Assembly: GCA_963757335.1 (NCBI GenBank)
Contig: CAVWRJ010000025.1
Location: forward strand, 682,001-746,000
Length of the DNA stretch: 64,000 nt
Source: DASQPA01 sp963757335
GTDB taxonomy: Bacteria; Acidobacteriota; Thermoanaerobaculia; Multivoradales; UBA5704
Direction of reading: 5' to 3'
This document shows positions 18,101-29,517 of the stretch, piece after piece; position 1 is the stretch's first letter; each line of letters begins with the position of its first letter. The notes under the pieces were generated by a model that was not told where the DNA came from, made no database searches, and saw only the letters and a program-made list of their open reading frames with translations. A program made the position numbers and the translations under genes.

Positions 18101-19432
18101 TCAGAAAGAGTAGAGGAGAGAGAGCGACACGCTGTTGCCCTCGCCGGAAAAGTCGCCCGCGAGGTCGAGCTGCCAGGCCCGGAGGGCGATTCCCAGCCCG
18201 GCGCTCAGGTGCGTCAGGCGACGCTTTCGAACGTCCTCCCCGTTGGCCTCGATCCAAGCCCCGGCGCGGAAGGCCACGATGGGGTTCGACTGGAGGAGGG
18301 CGTACTCGGCTCCCAGGTGGTACTCCCAGGCGTCCAGGTACTCCCGGCTGCCGACCTCCAGCTCCTCGCTGTTCTCGATCTTCACGAGCCCGGAGTAGCC
18401 CACGTGGTCGACCTCGCCGGTGACCGTCACCCGGCCGCTCCCCGAGCGGTGGGCGAGGCCCAGGCCAGTCACGTCGGGCACCTTGAAGACGGCGCCGTTC
18501 GCGGCCGCGAACGGAAAGGGGGAGGCCGGCCCGGACGCGAAGTCCGCGGTCCCCCGGACCCGGGCCCCCTGGCGGTAGAAGAGCCCGGCCGAGGTCTGCT
18601 CGGAGACCCGCCAGAGGGCGCCGGCCGTCCCGGTGAGATCGGTCCCGCGGAACGCCAGGGTGCTCGTCGAGACGCGCCGCTCGGGAAGGAAGGAGCTGCG
18701 GCCGAAGGAGCTGCCGTCGAGGGTGCTCGCCAGGGAATCGTCGTCCGGCAGGAAGGCTTCGGACCGCGTATCGAGCGACACCCGCGAGGCGACGAGCCCC
18801 AGCCCGAAGCTCAGGCGGTCGTCGAGCCGCCAGGCGGCGGCGACCCCCGCGGTCGGCACTTCGAGGTCGACCGTCTCCCGGCTCGGCAGGAGGCGGCCGT
18901 CGGTGAAGAAAAAGCCCTGCGAGAGAGCCCTCTCCCGGAAATCCGCCAGCTCGTGGCCATAGAAGACGAAGGACCACCGCCCCTTGGGGACGACGACGGC
19001 CGCGAACGACGCTCCGAAGCCCTGGCTGTGATCGTGGCGGAAGATCAGTCCTGACGTGGTGTCGAGACCCTGCCCCGTGGGCGTGCCCTCGATCCGGCCG
19101 CCGGCGATGAAGGAGGGCGACCGGCTGCGGAGCCGCGACTCGAACGACACCTCGGGCCGGGTGAGCTGGACCAGTCCCGCGGGATTGGCATAGGCCGCGG
19201 TGGCGTCGTCCGCGAGAGCCGCGAAGGCCCCACCGAACCCCAGGCTCCGCGCGCCGGGGTTCGAGAAGCTGAAGTCGAAACGCGGGATGCTCAGCGGCTG
19301 CGCGGCGAGGTTGCCCGCCGAGAGGAGGAGCACTAGCACGAACGACTTCAATGCGACTGGCTGCGCGAAGCGCCCGAAGAAGACCGCCCGCAGGTTCAAA
19401 ATGACCAAAGATCCCCCCGAAGTAACCCTCAC
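18101..19432 (-). CDS. FadL/OMPP1-like outer-membrane transport protein
   Basis: After an N-terminal hydrophobic segment (VALKSFVLVLLLSAGNLAAQ) the mature protein contains NPGARSLGFGGAFAALADDATAAYANPAGLVQL. This is the conserved N-terminal hatch and first-strand motif of FadL/TodX-type barrels that import hydrophobic compounds. The C-terminus, VSLSLLYSF, ends with the BAM-recognised aromatic. Length (about 443 residues) fits the family. The start GTG overlaps the stop of urocanate hydratase (GTGA), so it is likely co-translated with it, an unusual partner. The predicted signal peptide begins about 28 residues in, so an internal start may be used. Confidence 0.8.
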   Translation of the reverse strand: MRVTSGGSLVILNLRAVFFGRFAQPVALKSFVLVLLLSAGNLAAQPLSIPRFDFSFSNPGARSLGFGGAFAALADDATAAYANPAGLVQLTRPEVSFESRLRSRSPSFIAGGRIEGTPTGQGLDTTSGLIFRHDHSQGFGASFAAVVVPKGRWSFVFYGHELADFRERALSQGFFFTDGRLLPSRETVDLEVPTAGVAAAWRLDDRLSFGLGLVASRVSLDTRSEAFLPDDDSLASTLDGSSFGRSSFLPERRVSTSTLAFRGTDLTGTAGALWRVSEQTSAGLFYRQGARVRGTADFASGPASPFPFAAANGAVFKVPDVTGLGLAHRSGSGRVTVTGEVDHVGYSGLVKIENSEELEVGSREYLDAWEYHLGAEYALLQSNPIVAFRAGAWIEANGEDVRKRRLTHLSAGLGIALRAWQLDLAGDFSGEGNSVSLSLLYSF

Positions 19433-21123
19433 CGCGGCCGCGGCATCATCGGCACGTCCACCCCGTGCTCCCGGGCGAAGCTGATCGCCTCGGGGTAGCC
19501 GGCGTCGACGTGGCGCACGACCCCCATGCCGGGATCGCCGGTGAGCACCCGCTCCAGGCGGATCGCGGCCTCGGGGGTGCCGTCGGCGACGGCGACCATG
19601 CCGGCATGGAGGGAGTAGCCGATCCCCACGCCGCCGCCGTGGTGGACCGAGACCCAGGTGGCGCCGTTCACGGCGTTCAAGAGCGCGTTCAAGATCGGCC
19701 AGTCGCCGATGGCGTCGGAGCCGTCGAGCATCCCCTCGGTCTCTCTGTTGGGCGAGGCGACCGAGCCGCAGTCCAGGTGGTCGCGGCCGATGACGATCGG
19801 CGCCTGGACTTTGCCCGACGCCACAAGGTCGTTGAACACCTTCCCCGCCTTCGCCCGCTCGCCGTAGCCGAGCCAGCAGATGCGCGCCGGGAGGCCCTGG
19901 AAGGCCACCCGCTCGCGGGCCAAGCGGATCCAGCGCGCCAGGGCCTTGTCCTCGGGGAAGGTGGCGAGGATCGCCTCGTCCGTCACCGCCAGGTCCGCCG
20001 GGTCGCCGGAGAGCACCGCCCAGCGGAAGGGGCCCTTCCCCTCACAGAAGAGGGGGCGGATGAAGAGGGGTACGAAGCCGGCGAAGTCGAAGGCGTACTC
20101 GACTCCCGCCGCGAGGGCCTGGCCGCGCAGGTTGTTGCCGTAGTCGAAGGTGATCGCGCCGTGCTCCTGGAGAGCGACCATGGCCTTCACATGGGTCGCC
20201 ATGGAGGCCATGGAGCGGGCGATGTAGCGTTTGGGATTGGATTTCCGCAATCGGAGCGCCTCGGCGTAGGGCAGGCCGTGCGGCACGTAGCCCTCCAGGG
20301 CGTCGTGCGCCGAGGTCTGGTCGGTCAGGACGTCGGGGACGATCCCGGCATCCAGGAATTCGTTGAGGAGGTCGACGGCGTTGGCCTCGACGGCGATCGA
20401 CACCGCCTCCCCGCGGTCCCGCGCTTCGAGCGCCCGGGCCACCCCGGCGCCGATGTCGGGGGCGACCTCGTCTAAATAGCGGGTGGCGAGCCGGCGCTCG
20501 ATCCGGTGGCGGTCGACCTCGGCCACCAGGCAGACCCCCTCGTTCATGGTGACGGCGAGCGGCTGCGCCCCGCCCATGCCGCCCAACCCCGCGGTCACCG
20601 TGAGCCGGCCGGCGAGGGTGCCGCCGAAGTGCTGCCGGGCGCACTCGGCGAGCGTCTCGTAGGTCCCCTGAAGGATGCCCTGGGTCCCGATGTAGATCCA
20701 GGAGCCGGCGGTCATCTGGCCGTACATGGTGAGCCCCAGCCCCTCCAGGCGGCGGAACTCGTCCGCCGTCGCCCAGTGGGGCACCAGCAGCGAGTTGGCG
20801 ATCAGCACCCGCGGCGCCTCGGCGTGGGTCTTGAAGACGGCGACCGGCTTGCCCGATTGGACGAGGAGAGTCTCGTCGTTCCCCAGCCGTTTCAAGGTCT
20901 CGACGATCGCCTCGAAGCACTCCCAGTTGCGCGCCGCCTTGCCCGAGCCGCCGTAGACCACCAGCTCCTCGGGCCGCTCGGCGACCTCGGGGTCCAGGTT
21001 GTTCATCAGCATCCGCATCGCCGCCTCCTGCTGCCAGCCGCGGCAGGAGATCTCGCCCCCACGGGGGGCGCGCACGGTGCGGGGGAGGGCGGGCGGGCGG
21101 GCAGGGACGGTGGTGGTGGCCAT
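19429..21123 (-). CDS. hutU: Urocanate hydratase
   Basis: A 564-residue protein close to the full length of HutU. It catalyses the second step of histidine breakdown, urocanate to imidazolonepropionate, using NAD+ as an electrophilic cofactor. Recognisable blocks are VYGGSGKAARNWECFEAIV, the glycine-rich TAGLGGMGGAQPLAVTMNEG, DQTSAHDALEGYVPHGL, the cysteine loop LPARICWLGYGER, and HHGGGVGIGYSLHAGMV. No other hut gene (hutH, hutI, hutG) is in the window. The downstream gene is a FadL-like porin overlapping by 4 nt. The N-terminal ten residues are Pro/Ala-rich, so the true start could be slightly internal. Confidence 0.95.
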   Translation of the reverse strand: MATTTVPARPPALPRTVRAPRGGEISCRGWQQEAAMRMLMNNLDPEVAERPEELVVYGGSGKAARNWECFEAIVETLKRLGNDETLLVQSGKPVAVFKTHAEAPRVLIANSLLVPHWATADEFRRLEGLGLTMYGQMTAGSWIYIGTQGILQGTYETLAECARQHFGGTLAGRLTVTAGLGGMGGAQPLAVTMNEGVCLVAEVDRHRIERRLATRYLDEVAPDIGAGVARALEARDRGEAVSIAVEANAVDLLNEFLDAGIVPDVLTDQTSAHDALEGYVPHGLPYAEALRLRKSNPKRYIARSMASMATHVKAMVALQEHGAITFDYGNNLRGQALAAGVEYAFDFAGFVPLFIRPLFCEGKGPFRWAVLSGDPADLAVTDEAILATFPEDKALARWIRLARERVAFQGLPARICWLGYGERAKAGKVFNDLVASGKVQAPIVIGRDHLDCGSVASPNRETEGMLDGSDAIGDWPILNALLNAVNGATWVSVHHGGGVGIGYSLHAGMVAVADGTPEAAIRLERVLTGDPGMGVVRHVDAGYPEAISFAREHGVDVPMMPRPR

Positions 21124-21173
21124 ACGCGGTATTCTACCCGTAGCCGTCCGCTCCCAGAGCCCTGGAGATTTAG

Positions 21174-23351
21174 ATGGAACTGCCGCGCCGATCCCTGCTG
21201 ACGATGCTGGCGCTCGCCGCCACCCTGCTCCTCGCCGCCACGCCTCCAGGGAAGGCGCCGGATCACGGGGAGGAGCTCCTCGCCTTCCTCCGTATCCCAG
21301 CGGTGACCGGCCACGAGGGGGCGGCCGCGGCCTTCGTCCGCTCCCGGCTCGCCGGCCTCCCGGTCGAGACCGATGCCCTGGGAAACCTCGCGGTCACCTT
21401 GGGCTCGGGGACGCCGCGCCGGCTCGTCGCCTGTCCCCTGGACGAACCGGGCTTCGTCGTCAGCCACATCCAGGAGGACGGCTACCTGCGCCTGGCGCCC
21501 TCCGGCAACGCCCCGGTGGGCGCCCTCTGGGAGCAGGCCCATCAGGGACAGCCGCTCTCGATCGGCGGCGCGCGCGGCCTCGTCCCCGGCGGGGTGGCCC
21601 TGCCGTCGGTCCATCTGATCCAGGGGCGGCCGCTGCCGGACACCCCCTTCCGGATCGCCGACGCCTATGTCGACGTCGGGGCGCAGAATGCGGCCGAGGT
21701 GGCGGCGCTCGGCATCCGGCTGCTCGATCCGGCGGTCCTCGTCAGGCGGCCGCTCCGCCTCGCCGACGGTCTCGTCGCCGGCCCCGGGGCGCGGATCAAG
21801 GGGGCCGCCCTGGCCCTCGCCGAGGCGGCGCGCCGATTCCGGGCCGCGGAGGCGCCCGGCGCCGGCACCGTGGTCTTCGCCTGGACGACCCAGGGCCTCT
21901 TCGACGAGGCCGGCCTGAAGTACCTCTCCCGAAAGCGTGGCCTCTTCGACGAGGTGATCCTCCTCTCCCCCCGCTTCGGCTGGGAGACGAAGGACGGCAG
22001 CCCCGTCCCCCGGCCGCTCCCCCCGCCGGGAGCCGATCTCCCCGCCGCCGGCAAGCTGCCCGAGGGGCTCCCCGGGGTGAAAACGGCACCGCACCTGGAC
22101 CTCGAACCCTATATCGACGACAAGCTCGACTGGGGTGCCGCGCGGGTCGGCGAACTCGGGCTCCCGGCGCTCTATCCGGAAACGCCGGTCGAGGCGGTGG
22201 CTCCCGCCGACGTCCTACGCCTCGCCGGGACTCTCCTCACCGCCCTCGGGGTCAAGGACTCAGGGCCGGGAGCGGTGCCTCCATTACCGGCGCTCCCCGC
22301 CGTCCCACCGGTCCCCACGGCTCCCTCGCACGCCCGCGCGGCGGAGACCTTGAGCGCGCTCATCGCCCGCGCCGGGGTGAGCGGCGCCGAGGGACCGGTC
22401 CGCGAGGAGGTCCTCCGCCGCCTGCCGGCCTGGGCGAAGCCCGCGGTCGACGCCCAGGGCAACGTCACGGTGTCGTTCGGCAACCCGTCGCCGAAAGCAG
22501 AGCGGCTGCTCTTCGTCGCCCATTTGGACGAGGTCGGCTTCAACGTCGCCGAGGTGCTGCCGGACGGCCGCCTCCGCCTCGGCCCACGGGGCAGCCTGGC
22601 GCGGCCGGTCTGGGAAGCGCAGGCGGCCGTCGTCCATGGCGACCGCGGGCCGGTGCCCGGCGTCTTCGAGCCGCGCGCCGGGTGGGCGGCGGCGGAAAAG
22701 CGGACGCTCCCCGGGGACCTCACGGTCGCCCTCGGCGTCTCCAACGCCGCGGCGGCCCAGGCCCTCGGAATCCACATGGGCTCGACGGTGACTCTCCCCA
22801 AGGAGATGCTCCGGCTCGGGGCCCACCGGGTCCTCGGCCGCGCCTGCGACGACCGGGTGGGCTCGACCGCCCTCCTCCTCGCCCTTCGGCAGCTCGATCC
22901 CGCTACGCTGCACCGGCAGGTGACCTTCGCCTGGAGCGTCCGCGAGGAGGTCGGGCTCGAAGGCGCGGGCTTCCTCGCCCGTACCCTGCCGCGCTTCGAC
23001 CGAGTCCACGCGGTCGACACCTTCGTCTCCTCCGACTCGCCGCTCGAATCGCAGTCCCTGGCCTACGCCCCGCTCGGCCACGGCCCCGTCCTCCGGGCGC
23101 GGGACAACGCTTTCGTCGCCTCACCAGAATTGGTCGACCGGACCCTGGCCCTCGCCCGCCGCCGGGGAATCCCCCTCCAACTCGGGATGACCGGCGGGGT
23201 CACCGACGGCGCCCAGTTCGCCCCCACCGGCGCGGCGGTCCTCCCCTTCGGCTGGCCGGGGCGCTACTCCCACTCCCCCGTCGAGGTGGCGGACCTGCGG
23301 GACGTCGAGGCGCTCGTCCGGCTGATCGTGGCGCTGGCGGCCGGGCCGTAG
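21174..23351 (+). CDS. Tandem M42-type peptidase with inactive N-terminal half
   Basis: The 725-residue protein has a signal peptide or anchor and two M42 (glutamyl aminopeptidase-type) domains in a row, joined by a Pro-rich linker near residue 370. The C-terminal domain keeps the zinc ligands and base: AHLDEVGF, ACDDRVGS, WSVREEVGLEGA, VDTFVSSDSP and RYSHSPVEV. In the N-terminal domain every one of these is changed: CPLDEPGF (His lost), GARIKGAAL, TTQGLFDEAG, LSPRFGWETKDGSP and LYPETPVEA. It therefore looks like a duplication in which the first half became a non-catalytic pseudo-peptidase. M42 enzymes form large tetrahedral oligomers, and the dead half may serve assembly or substrate binding. 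Confidence 0.85.
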   Translation: MELPRRSLLTMLALAATLLLAATPPGKAPDHGEELLAFLRIPAVTGHEGAAAAFVRSRLAGLPVETDALGNLAVTLGSGTPRRLVACPLDEPGFVVSHIQEDGYLRLAPSGNAPVGALWEQAHQGQPLSIGGARGLVPGGVALPSVHLIQGRPLPDTPFRIADAYVDVGAQNAAEVAALGIRLLDPAVLVRRPLRLADGLVAGPGARIKGAALALAEAARRFRAAEAPGAGTVVFAWTTQGLFDEAGLKYLSRKRGLFDEVILLSPRFGWETKDGSPVPRPLPPPGADLPAAGKLPEGLPGVKTAPHLDLEPYIDDKLDWGAARVGELGLPALYPETPVEAVAPADVLRLAGTLLTALGVKDSGPGAVPPLPALPAVPPVPTAPSHARAAETLSALIARAGVSGAEGPVREEVLRRLPAWAKPAVDAQGNVTVSFGNPSPKAERLLFVAHLDEVGFNVAEVLPDGRLRLGPRGSLARPVWEAQAAVVHGDRGPVPGVFEPRAGWAAAEKRTLPGDLTVALGVSNAAAAQALGIHMGSTVTLPKEMLRLGAHRVLGRACDDRVGSTALLLALRQLDPATLHRQVTFAWSVREEVGLEGAGFLARTLPRFDRVHAVDTFVSSDSPLESQSLAYAPLGHGPVLRARDNAFVASPELVDRTLALARRRGIPLQLGMTGGVTDGAQFAPTGAAVLPFGWPGRYSHSPVEVADLRDVEALVRLIVALAAGP

Positions 23352-23400
23352 GGCGGTTGCCGGCGCGTGGGCCGCTCCATGCTCTGCTAGGCTTAGGCGC

Positions 23401-25168
<1,768 letters not shown>

Positions 25169-25192
25169 CCGCCGGTCGGCCCGACGCCGCCC

Positions 25193-26959
25193 CTACTCCA
25201 CCCCTTCCTTGAAAGACCCATGAGGATCGATGTCGACCGGCAGGTCCTTGCCCTTTTCCAAGTCGGCTTTCAAGGTTGCCGGCAGTACGTCGTACTTCGT
25301 GAACCAGCTCTCCGCCCGCGCCCGGTCCCCCGTCGCCTCGATCGTCAGGAGCTCCTTGGTAAGGGCGGCGAGCGCGCCGGGGATCTTCTGGAGGTCGATC
25401 GAATAGGTGCCGGCCGCCGGATCGCGGGCGATCGCCCCCTGCTCTGCGAGGAAGTTGAACTCCATCATCTCGGCCTTGCCGTGGGCCTCGCCGATGCCGA
25501 AACGGACGGTGCGGAAGATGCCGGCTAAATAGGAGGCGTAGTACTCGGGCAGGCGCTCCTTGGGGAGGGCGTTCTTGCCGACCAGCCAGGCGAGGCCGAA
25601 CATGCCGGTGACGTCCGCCTTCGCCTCTTCGAGCCCCGAGTAGATGGGGCCGATCGCCTGGCGGATGTCGACCTCCTTGCCGGACATCCGCGCGAAGGCG
25701 GGGCCGAGGCCGTGACAGATCTCGTGCATCATGACGAGGGCGAGATAGCCGTCGGCCGAGGCGAGCTTCGCCTGGTCCTCCCGCATCACGCGCTTGGCGA
25801 GCGGGAGGATCACCTCGTTCACCCGGGCGTCCATGAAGTTCTTGAAGAAGATCTGCTTGCTGCCCTTCTTCTGGTGGACCCGCGGGTCGTTGGGCAGGTT
25901 GTCCGCCACCGCCTGATAGCCGTGCCGCAGGTCGCCGGCACGGAAGGGGGTGTCCATCACCTCCATCGGCGCCACGTGCCCCTTCTTGGACGGCCGGTCC
26001 TTGGGGTCGAGCGGCAGGGCGTCCTGAATGTCGGGGATGTACTTCTGGAAGACCGAGAGCTTGGCGCTCTCGGTTTCGTTGCGCACCATCACCGCCGCGC
26101 CGTAGGAGGTCTTGATCCCCAGGAGGTCGTCCAGGTAGGTCTCGTAGGGGGCGAAGATGATGTCGAACTTGGGGTTCTGGAGGTCGAGCCAGGCGATGTC
26201 GCTCGCGTAGTAGTCGTCGCTCAGGAGGGCGGCGGCGCGCAGAGTGAGGAACTTGGCGAAGCCCGGGTCGTCGGAGAGCTTCGCCGCCTCGCGGAGGGCC
26301 TTGGCCGCCCGATCGAGGAACGGCTTGTAGGCGACATGGTAGGGGGTCGCGCTGAGGCCGCTGCCGGAGCGGACGACGACCGTGTGCTCGTTCAAAAGCG
26401 CCGCCTTGGTCTCGGGGTGGGCGGCGACGTAGTCCTCGATCTCCTTGCGGGTGAGCCCCACCGGGTAGAGGGCGCGGCCGGGGGGAGCCGGCGTGGTGCC
26501 CAGAAACGGCCGGTTCTCGTCCACCAAGTCGTAGCGGCTGCCGTTGATCCACAGCATCCGGGCGACCGCCCGGTCGCGCTCCAATGTCGCCGATGTCGCC
26601 GATGTCGATCTCGCCAGGGCGTTGTAGAGCGGGATATCCGCCGGATCGCCCTGCCGCCAGTAGATGTCCTCCAGGGCCCGCGAGGCCTCGACCAGCTTGT
26701 CGACGAGCTCCCGCTCGCGCGGCGTCAGCAGCCTGTCGTCGAACGGCATCTCGACCACCTTCCACTTCGCCAGGCGCTCCGCGAGGTCAGGGACGACGGC
26801 GAGCCCGGCGAGCGGGCCGGCGCCGGAAGGCGATGCCGGCGATGCTACCGATGCCGCCGGCTTGGCCGGCCTGGGAGTCGGAGAGGGTTGGGCGAGGACG
26901 GCGGCGGGGACGGCGAGGAGAGCGGCGAGGGCGAGACGGGTAAGGTGGCTCTTTTTCAT
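25193..26959 (-). CDS. M49-like (dipeptidyl-peptidase III family) metallopeptidase
   Basis: The 588-residue exported protein starts with a signal peptide (LALAALLAVPAAVLAQ) and an Ala/Ser/Pro linker. The zinc site HEICHGLGP lies at about residue 405, and downstream GLEEAKADVTGM supplies the glutamate ligand as in M49 peptidases. QALP/YDPLD-like segments and DIIFAPYETY also fit that family. M49 enzymes remove dipeptides from peptide N-termini. In-frame 9-bp repeats occur at 26584-26610 (SATSAT) and 26830-26856. It is convergent with the DUF885 gene, so two secreted metallopeptidases meet tail to tail. Confidence 0.75.
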   Translation of the reverse strand: MKKSHLTRLALAALLAVPAAVLAQPSPTPRPAKPAASVASPASPSGAGPLAGLAVVPDLAERLAKWKVVEMPFDDRLLTPRERELVDKLVEASRALEDIYWRQGDPADIPLYNALARSTSATSATLERDRAVARMLWINGSRYDLVDENRPFLGTTPAPPGRALYPVGLTRKEIEDYVAAHPETKAALLNEHTVVVRSGSGLSATPYHVAYKPFLDRAAKALREAAKLSDDPGFAKFLTLRAAALLSDDYYASDIAWLDLQNPKFDIIFAPYETYLDDLLGIKTSYGAAVMVRNETESAKLSVFQKYIPDIQDALPLDPKDRPSKKGHVAPMEVMDTPFRAGDLRHGYQAVADNLPNDPRVHQKKGSKQIFFKNFMDARVNEVILPLAKRVMREDQAKLASADGYLALVMMHEICHGLGPAFARMSGKEVDIRQAIGPIYSGLEEAKADVTGMFGLAWLVGKNALPKERLPEYYASYLAGIFRTVRFGIGEAHGKAEMMEFNFLAEQGAIARDPAAGTYSIDLQKIPGALAALTKELLTIEATGDRARAESWFTKYDVLPATLKADLEKGKDLPVDIDPHGSFKEGVE

Positions 26960-26992
26960 GCCGCGGAGTCTACAACCTTGCGGGGGCGGCCG

Positions 26993-27586
26993 TCACACGG
27001 AGGAGAGAGCGGCCAGCCGGGCCTCCAGGGCGCTTTTGAGATCGGGCCACTCCGCGGCGATGACGCTGTAGATCACCGTGTCGCGCATCTTGCCGTTGCT
27101 CCGGCACTGGTAGCTGCGGAGAACCCCCTCGCGCCGGGCGCCGAGCTTCTCGATGGCGCGCTGGCTCTGGACGTTGTTGAGGTCGGTCTTCAGCTGCACT
27201 CGCACGGCTCCCAGCTCCTCGAAGGCGTGGCGCAGGAGGAGGTACTTGCTCTCCGGGTTGATCCGCGTCCCCTGGTGCGCGGTGGCGATCCAGGTGCGGC
27301 CGATCTCCAGGCCGTGGTGGGCCCGGCGGATGTCGAGGAACCCGGTGGTGCCGATCGGCTCCCCGGTCTCCCTTAGAACGATGGCGAAGTCGAGGCTGTC
27401 GGGCTGCCGGAGGACGCGGTCGACGTAGGCCTCGAAGGCGACGTAGCTCTCGTCGCGCGGGAAGTCGGCGAACCAGCGGAAGACCTCCGGCCAGGCGTGG
27501 CGGAAGAGGGGCTGCGCATGGGCCACCGTCAGGGGCTCCAGGCGGATCGCCTGCCCGACGAGACAGACCGGCCAGACCTCGTTCAT
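26993..27586 (-). CDS. GNAT acetyltransferase (RimJ/RimL type)
   Basis: I choose the ATG at 27586 (MNEVWPVCLVGQAIRLEPL), which overlaps the previous gene's stop by 4 nt. The 197-residue protein shows the RimJ/RimL-like GNAT layout: RLEPLTVAHAQPLF, then FAIVLRETGEPIGTTGF, the acetyl-CoA region LEIGRTWIATAHQGTRINPE, and LKTDLNNVQSQRAIEKLGARREGVLR. Such enzymes acetylate protein N-termini or small amines; the substrate is unknown. It forms a two-gene unit with the next GNAT. Confidence 0.85.
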   Translation of the reverse strand: MNEVWPVCLVGQAIRLEPLTVAHAQPLFRHAWPEVFRWFADFPRDESYVAFEAYVDRVLRQPDSLDFAIVLRETGEPIGTTGFLDIRRAHHGLEIGRTWIATAHQGTRINPESKYLLLRHAFEELGAVRVQLKTDLNNVQSQRAIEKLGARREGVLRSYQCRSNGKMRDTVIYSVIAAEWPDLKSALEARLAALSSV

Positions 27587-28083
27587 CTCTCCTCCCGGTC
27601 GCGCGCATAGCGCCCCGCGGGGAGGCGCTCCATGAAACGGTCGGACGTCGCCAGCGGTCCCCAGCCGAAACGGCGATAGAGGGACTGGGCGTCCTTGGTG
27701 GCGAGGAGCCAGCGGCGGAGCGACTGGAGCTCCGGGTGGGCGACGACGCACTCGACGAGCCAGATCCCCAGGCCCTGGCCGCGGTAGGGTTCGAGGACGA
27801 AGACGTCCGCCAGGTAGGCGAAGGTGGCGTGATCGCTCACCACCCGCGCGAAGCCCACCTGCCGCTCCGCCAGGGTCCCCGGCGACCCCGGGGACCCCGG
27901 CGACCCCGCGGACGCCGAGAGATGATAGACCCCGAAGGGGATCGAATGCGCGATCGAACGCTCGACGGTCCGCCGCGGGATGCCCTCCGCCCAGTAGGAA
28001 CGGGAGAGGAAACCGTGGACGACGTCGAGGTCGAGCCGCCCCGGATCGTCGCTGAGGACGAGCTCCCCCCGCTTCCATTCCAT
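27583..28083 (-). CDS. GNAT acetyltransferase
   Basis: A 166-residue N-acetyltransferase starting at MEWKRGEL. GNAT signatures are VGFARVVSDHATFAYLADVFV, the acetyl-CoA loop EPYRGQGLGIWLVE, and LLATKDAQSLYRRFGWGPL. A Gly-Ser-Pro repeat (about residues 57-68) comes from four 9-bp units at 27874-27909 and sits in a surface loop between beta strands. The stop overlaps the start of the second GNAT gene (ATGA). Confidence 0.85.
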   Translation of the reverse strand: MEWKRGELVLSDDPGRLDLDVVHGFLSRSYWAEGIPRRTVERSIAHSIPFGVYHLSASAGSPGSPGSPGTLAERQVGFARVVSDHATFAYLADVFVLEPYRGQGLGIWLVECVVAHPELQSLRRWLLATKDAQSLYRRFGWGPLATSDRFMERLPAGRYARDREER

Positions 28084-28120
28084 GGCCTTCTCCCGATCCC
28101 CGTTCCCGCCGGTCGCCCGG

Positions 28121-28375
28121 CTACGCCTCGTGGTCGCCCGTGGCCTCGGCGGCGAGCCGGGTGTAGGGGCCGCTCCCGGTGTAGCGGATGGGATGCCCTT
28201 CGATCTCGACCGGCAGCGTGGCGAGGAGGGCCGGGTTGTCGCTCGTGAGGTGGACGGCGAGGACATAGCCCTCCGCGTCGTCCCGCTCGACCCCCACGCC
28301 GATCACCTCCGGCCGGGCCATGAGCTGGGCCGCGTGGCGGCGCTTCAAGTCGCTGATCTGTTCTTCGGTCGCCAA
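28121..28375 (-). CDS. Small protein related to N-terminus of adjacent protease
   Basis: An 84-residue protein with ARPEVIGVGVERDD, then VLAVHLTSDNPALLATLPVEIEGHPIRY. The pattern GVGV...VLAV.L......P..L..LP..I.G.P is shared with the N-terminal region of the trypsin-like protein encoded just upstream (VVGVGIGEK, ILAVKFLVRV, LPRDLGGLPVDV). It may be a free copy of that propeptide-like domain, perhaps an inhibitor or chaperone; this is inference from the resemblance. No membrane segment or signal is visible. Confidence 0.6.
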   Translation of the reverse strand: MATEEQISDLKRRHAAQLMARPEVIGVGVERDDAEGYVLAVHLTSDNPALLATLPVEIEGHPIRYTGSGPYTRLAAEATGDHEA

Positions 28376-28404
28376 AGCAGGTCTCCGTGGAACCCTGAGT
28401 ATAG

Positions 28405-29495
28405 CTAGGGGAGGACCAGGCGGACGGCGAGGGCGGCGAGGACGTCGTCGATGTGGCTCGCCGCCGAGTGGTTGGGCGAGCCGGCGAAGAGGAGCCCCAC
28501 CGCGTTCCCCGTCGCCCGTTCGAGCACCGCCGCCCCCGAGTCGCCGCCGACCGAAAAAGCCTGGCCGTCCACCCCCTGGATGAGGATCTGGCCGTGGAAG
28601 GTGACGGCGCCCAGACCGTAGTCGACGCTGATGTCGGTGTCGACCGAGGTGACCCGGCCCACCCGGTAGCCGGTCGTGCGGCCGAACTTGTGCACCACCA
28701 TGTCGATCGCGGCCGGCGCCGTCCCCCGGGGGGCGCCGAGGTAGAGGATGTCGGGCCGCGCCTCCTCCCCCGGGAGCAGCTCGGCGAGAGCGCAGTCGAC
28801 GGCGTTGGGCTCGGAGGTCGACAGCGGCACGAAGCGGGTGAGCCGCGCGATCGGCGGGTCGGCGGAATCGAGACCGTCGAGGAGCCCCGGTTGCAGGATG
28901 GGGCCGCCGATCGCCAGCCGGTTCTCGTCGGCGAGGACATGGTTGTTGCTGACGATATAGCGCTTCTCTCCGTCGGTCGCCAGGAGGCCGAAGGTGCCGG
29001 CCATGATCGAGGGGTGCTCGGCGTCGACGAAGCCGACCGAGGAGCCGGGCTGGAGGGGGCGGACGCGGCTCCGCGGGTTGGGGACGACGTTGACGAAAGG
29101 GGCGGCCGGGGCGGCCGAGGAGCGGTCGGGGACGCCGGGGCGGTAGCCGCCAGCCGGCGGAAGGTCCCCACCTCCTCGACGTCGACCGGGAGCCCGCCGA
29201 GGTCTCTGGGCAGCTGGTGCGAGTCGGTGACCTGGTCCTGCGGGTACTTGACCCGCACCAGGAACTTGACCGCGAGAATCCCGGTGGGCCGGCCGGCCAC
29301 CCGCTTCTCGCCGATCCCCACCCCCACCACGTTGCTCGAAGGAGCCGGGCTCGCGGCGCTCCGCCCGTGCCGGGTGCGGGGCGCCCGGCCGAGGTGCTCC
29401 CGGGTCATCGCCCGCTTGGCGGCGCGCAGCTCGTCGAACCGCTCGCCGTGCGGCATGAGGAAGTGGCTGGACGGCAGCGCTCGCCGGGAGGTCAT
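28405..29495 (-). CDS. Trypsin-like serine protease (one frameshift)
   Basis: The N-terminal 120 residues (from ATG 29495) include VVGVGIGEKRVAGRPTGIL and lie in one frame. Near 29148 the frame shifts, and the protease domain follows: SNNHVLADENRL (catalytic His), EPNAVDCALAELL (catalytic Asp) and GGDSGAAVLERATGN (catalytic Ser). The triad is complete and in the right order for the chymotrypsin fold. No clear signal peptide is seen. The shift most likely reflects a lost G in a run. The small gene downstream resembles its N-terminal domain. Confidence 0.75.
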
Positions 29496-29517
29496 GAGAA
29501 GAGCGGGACCGGGCGCC

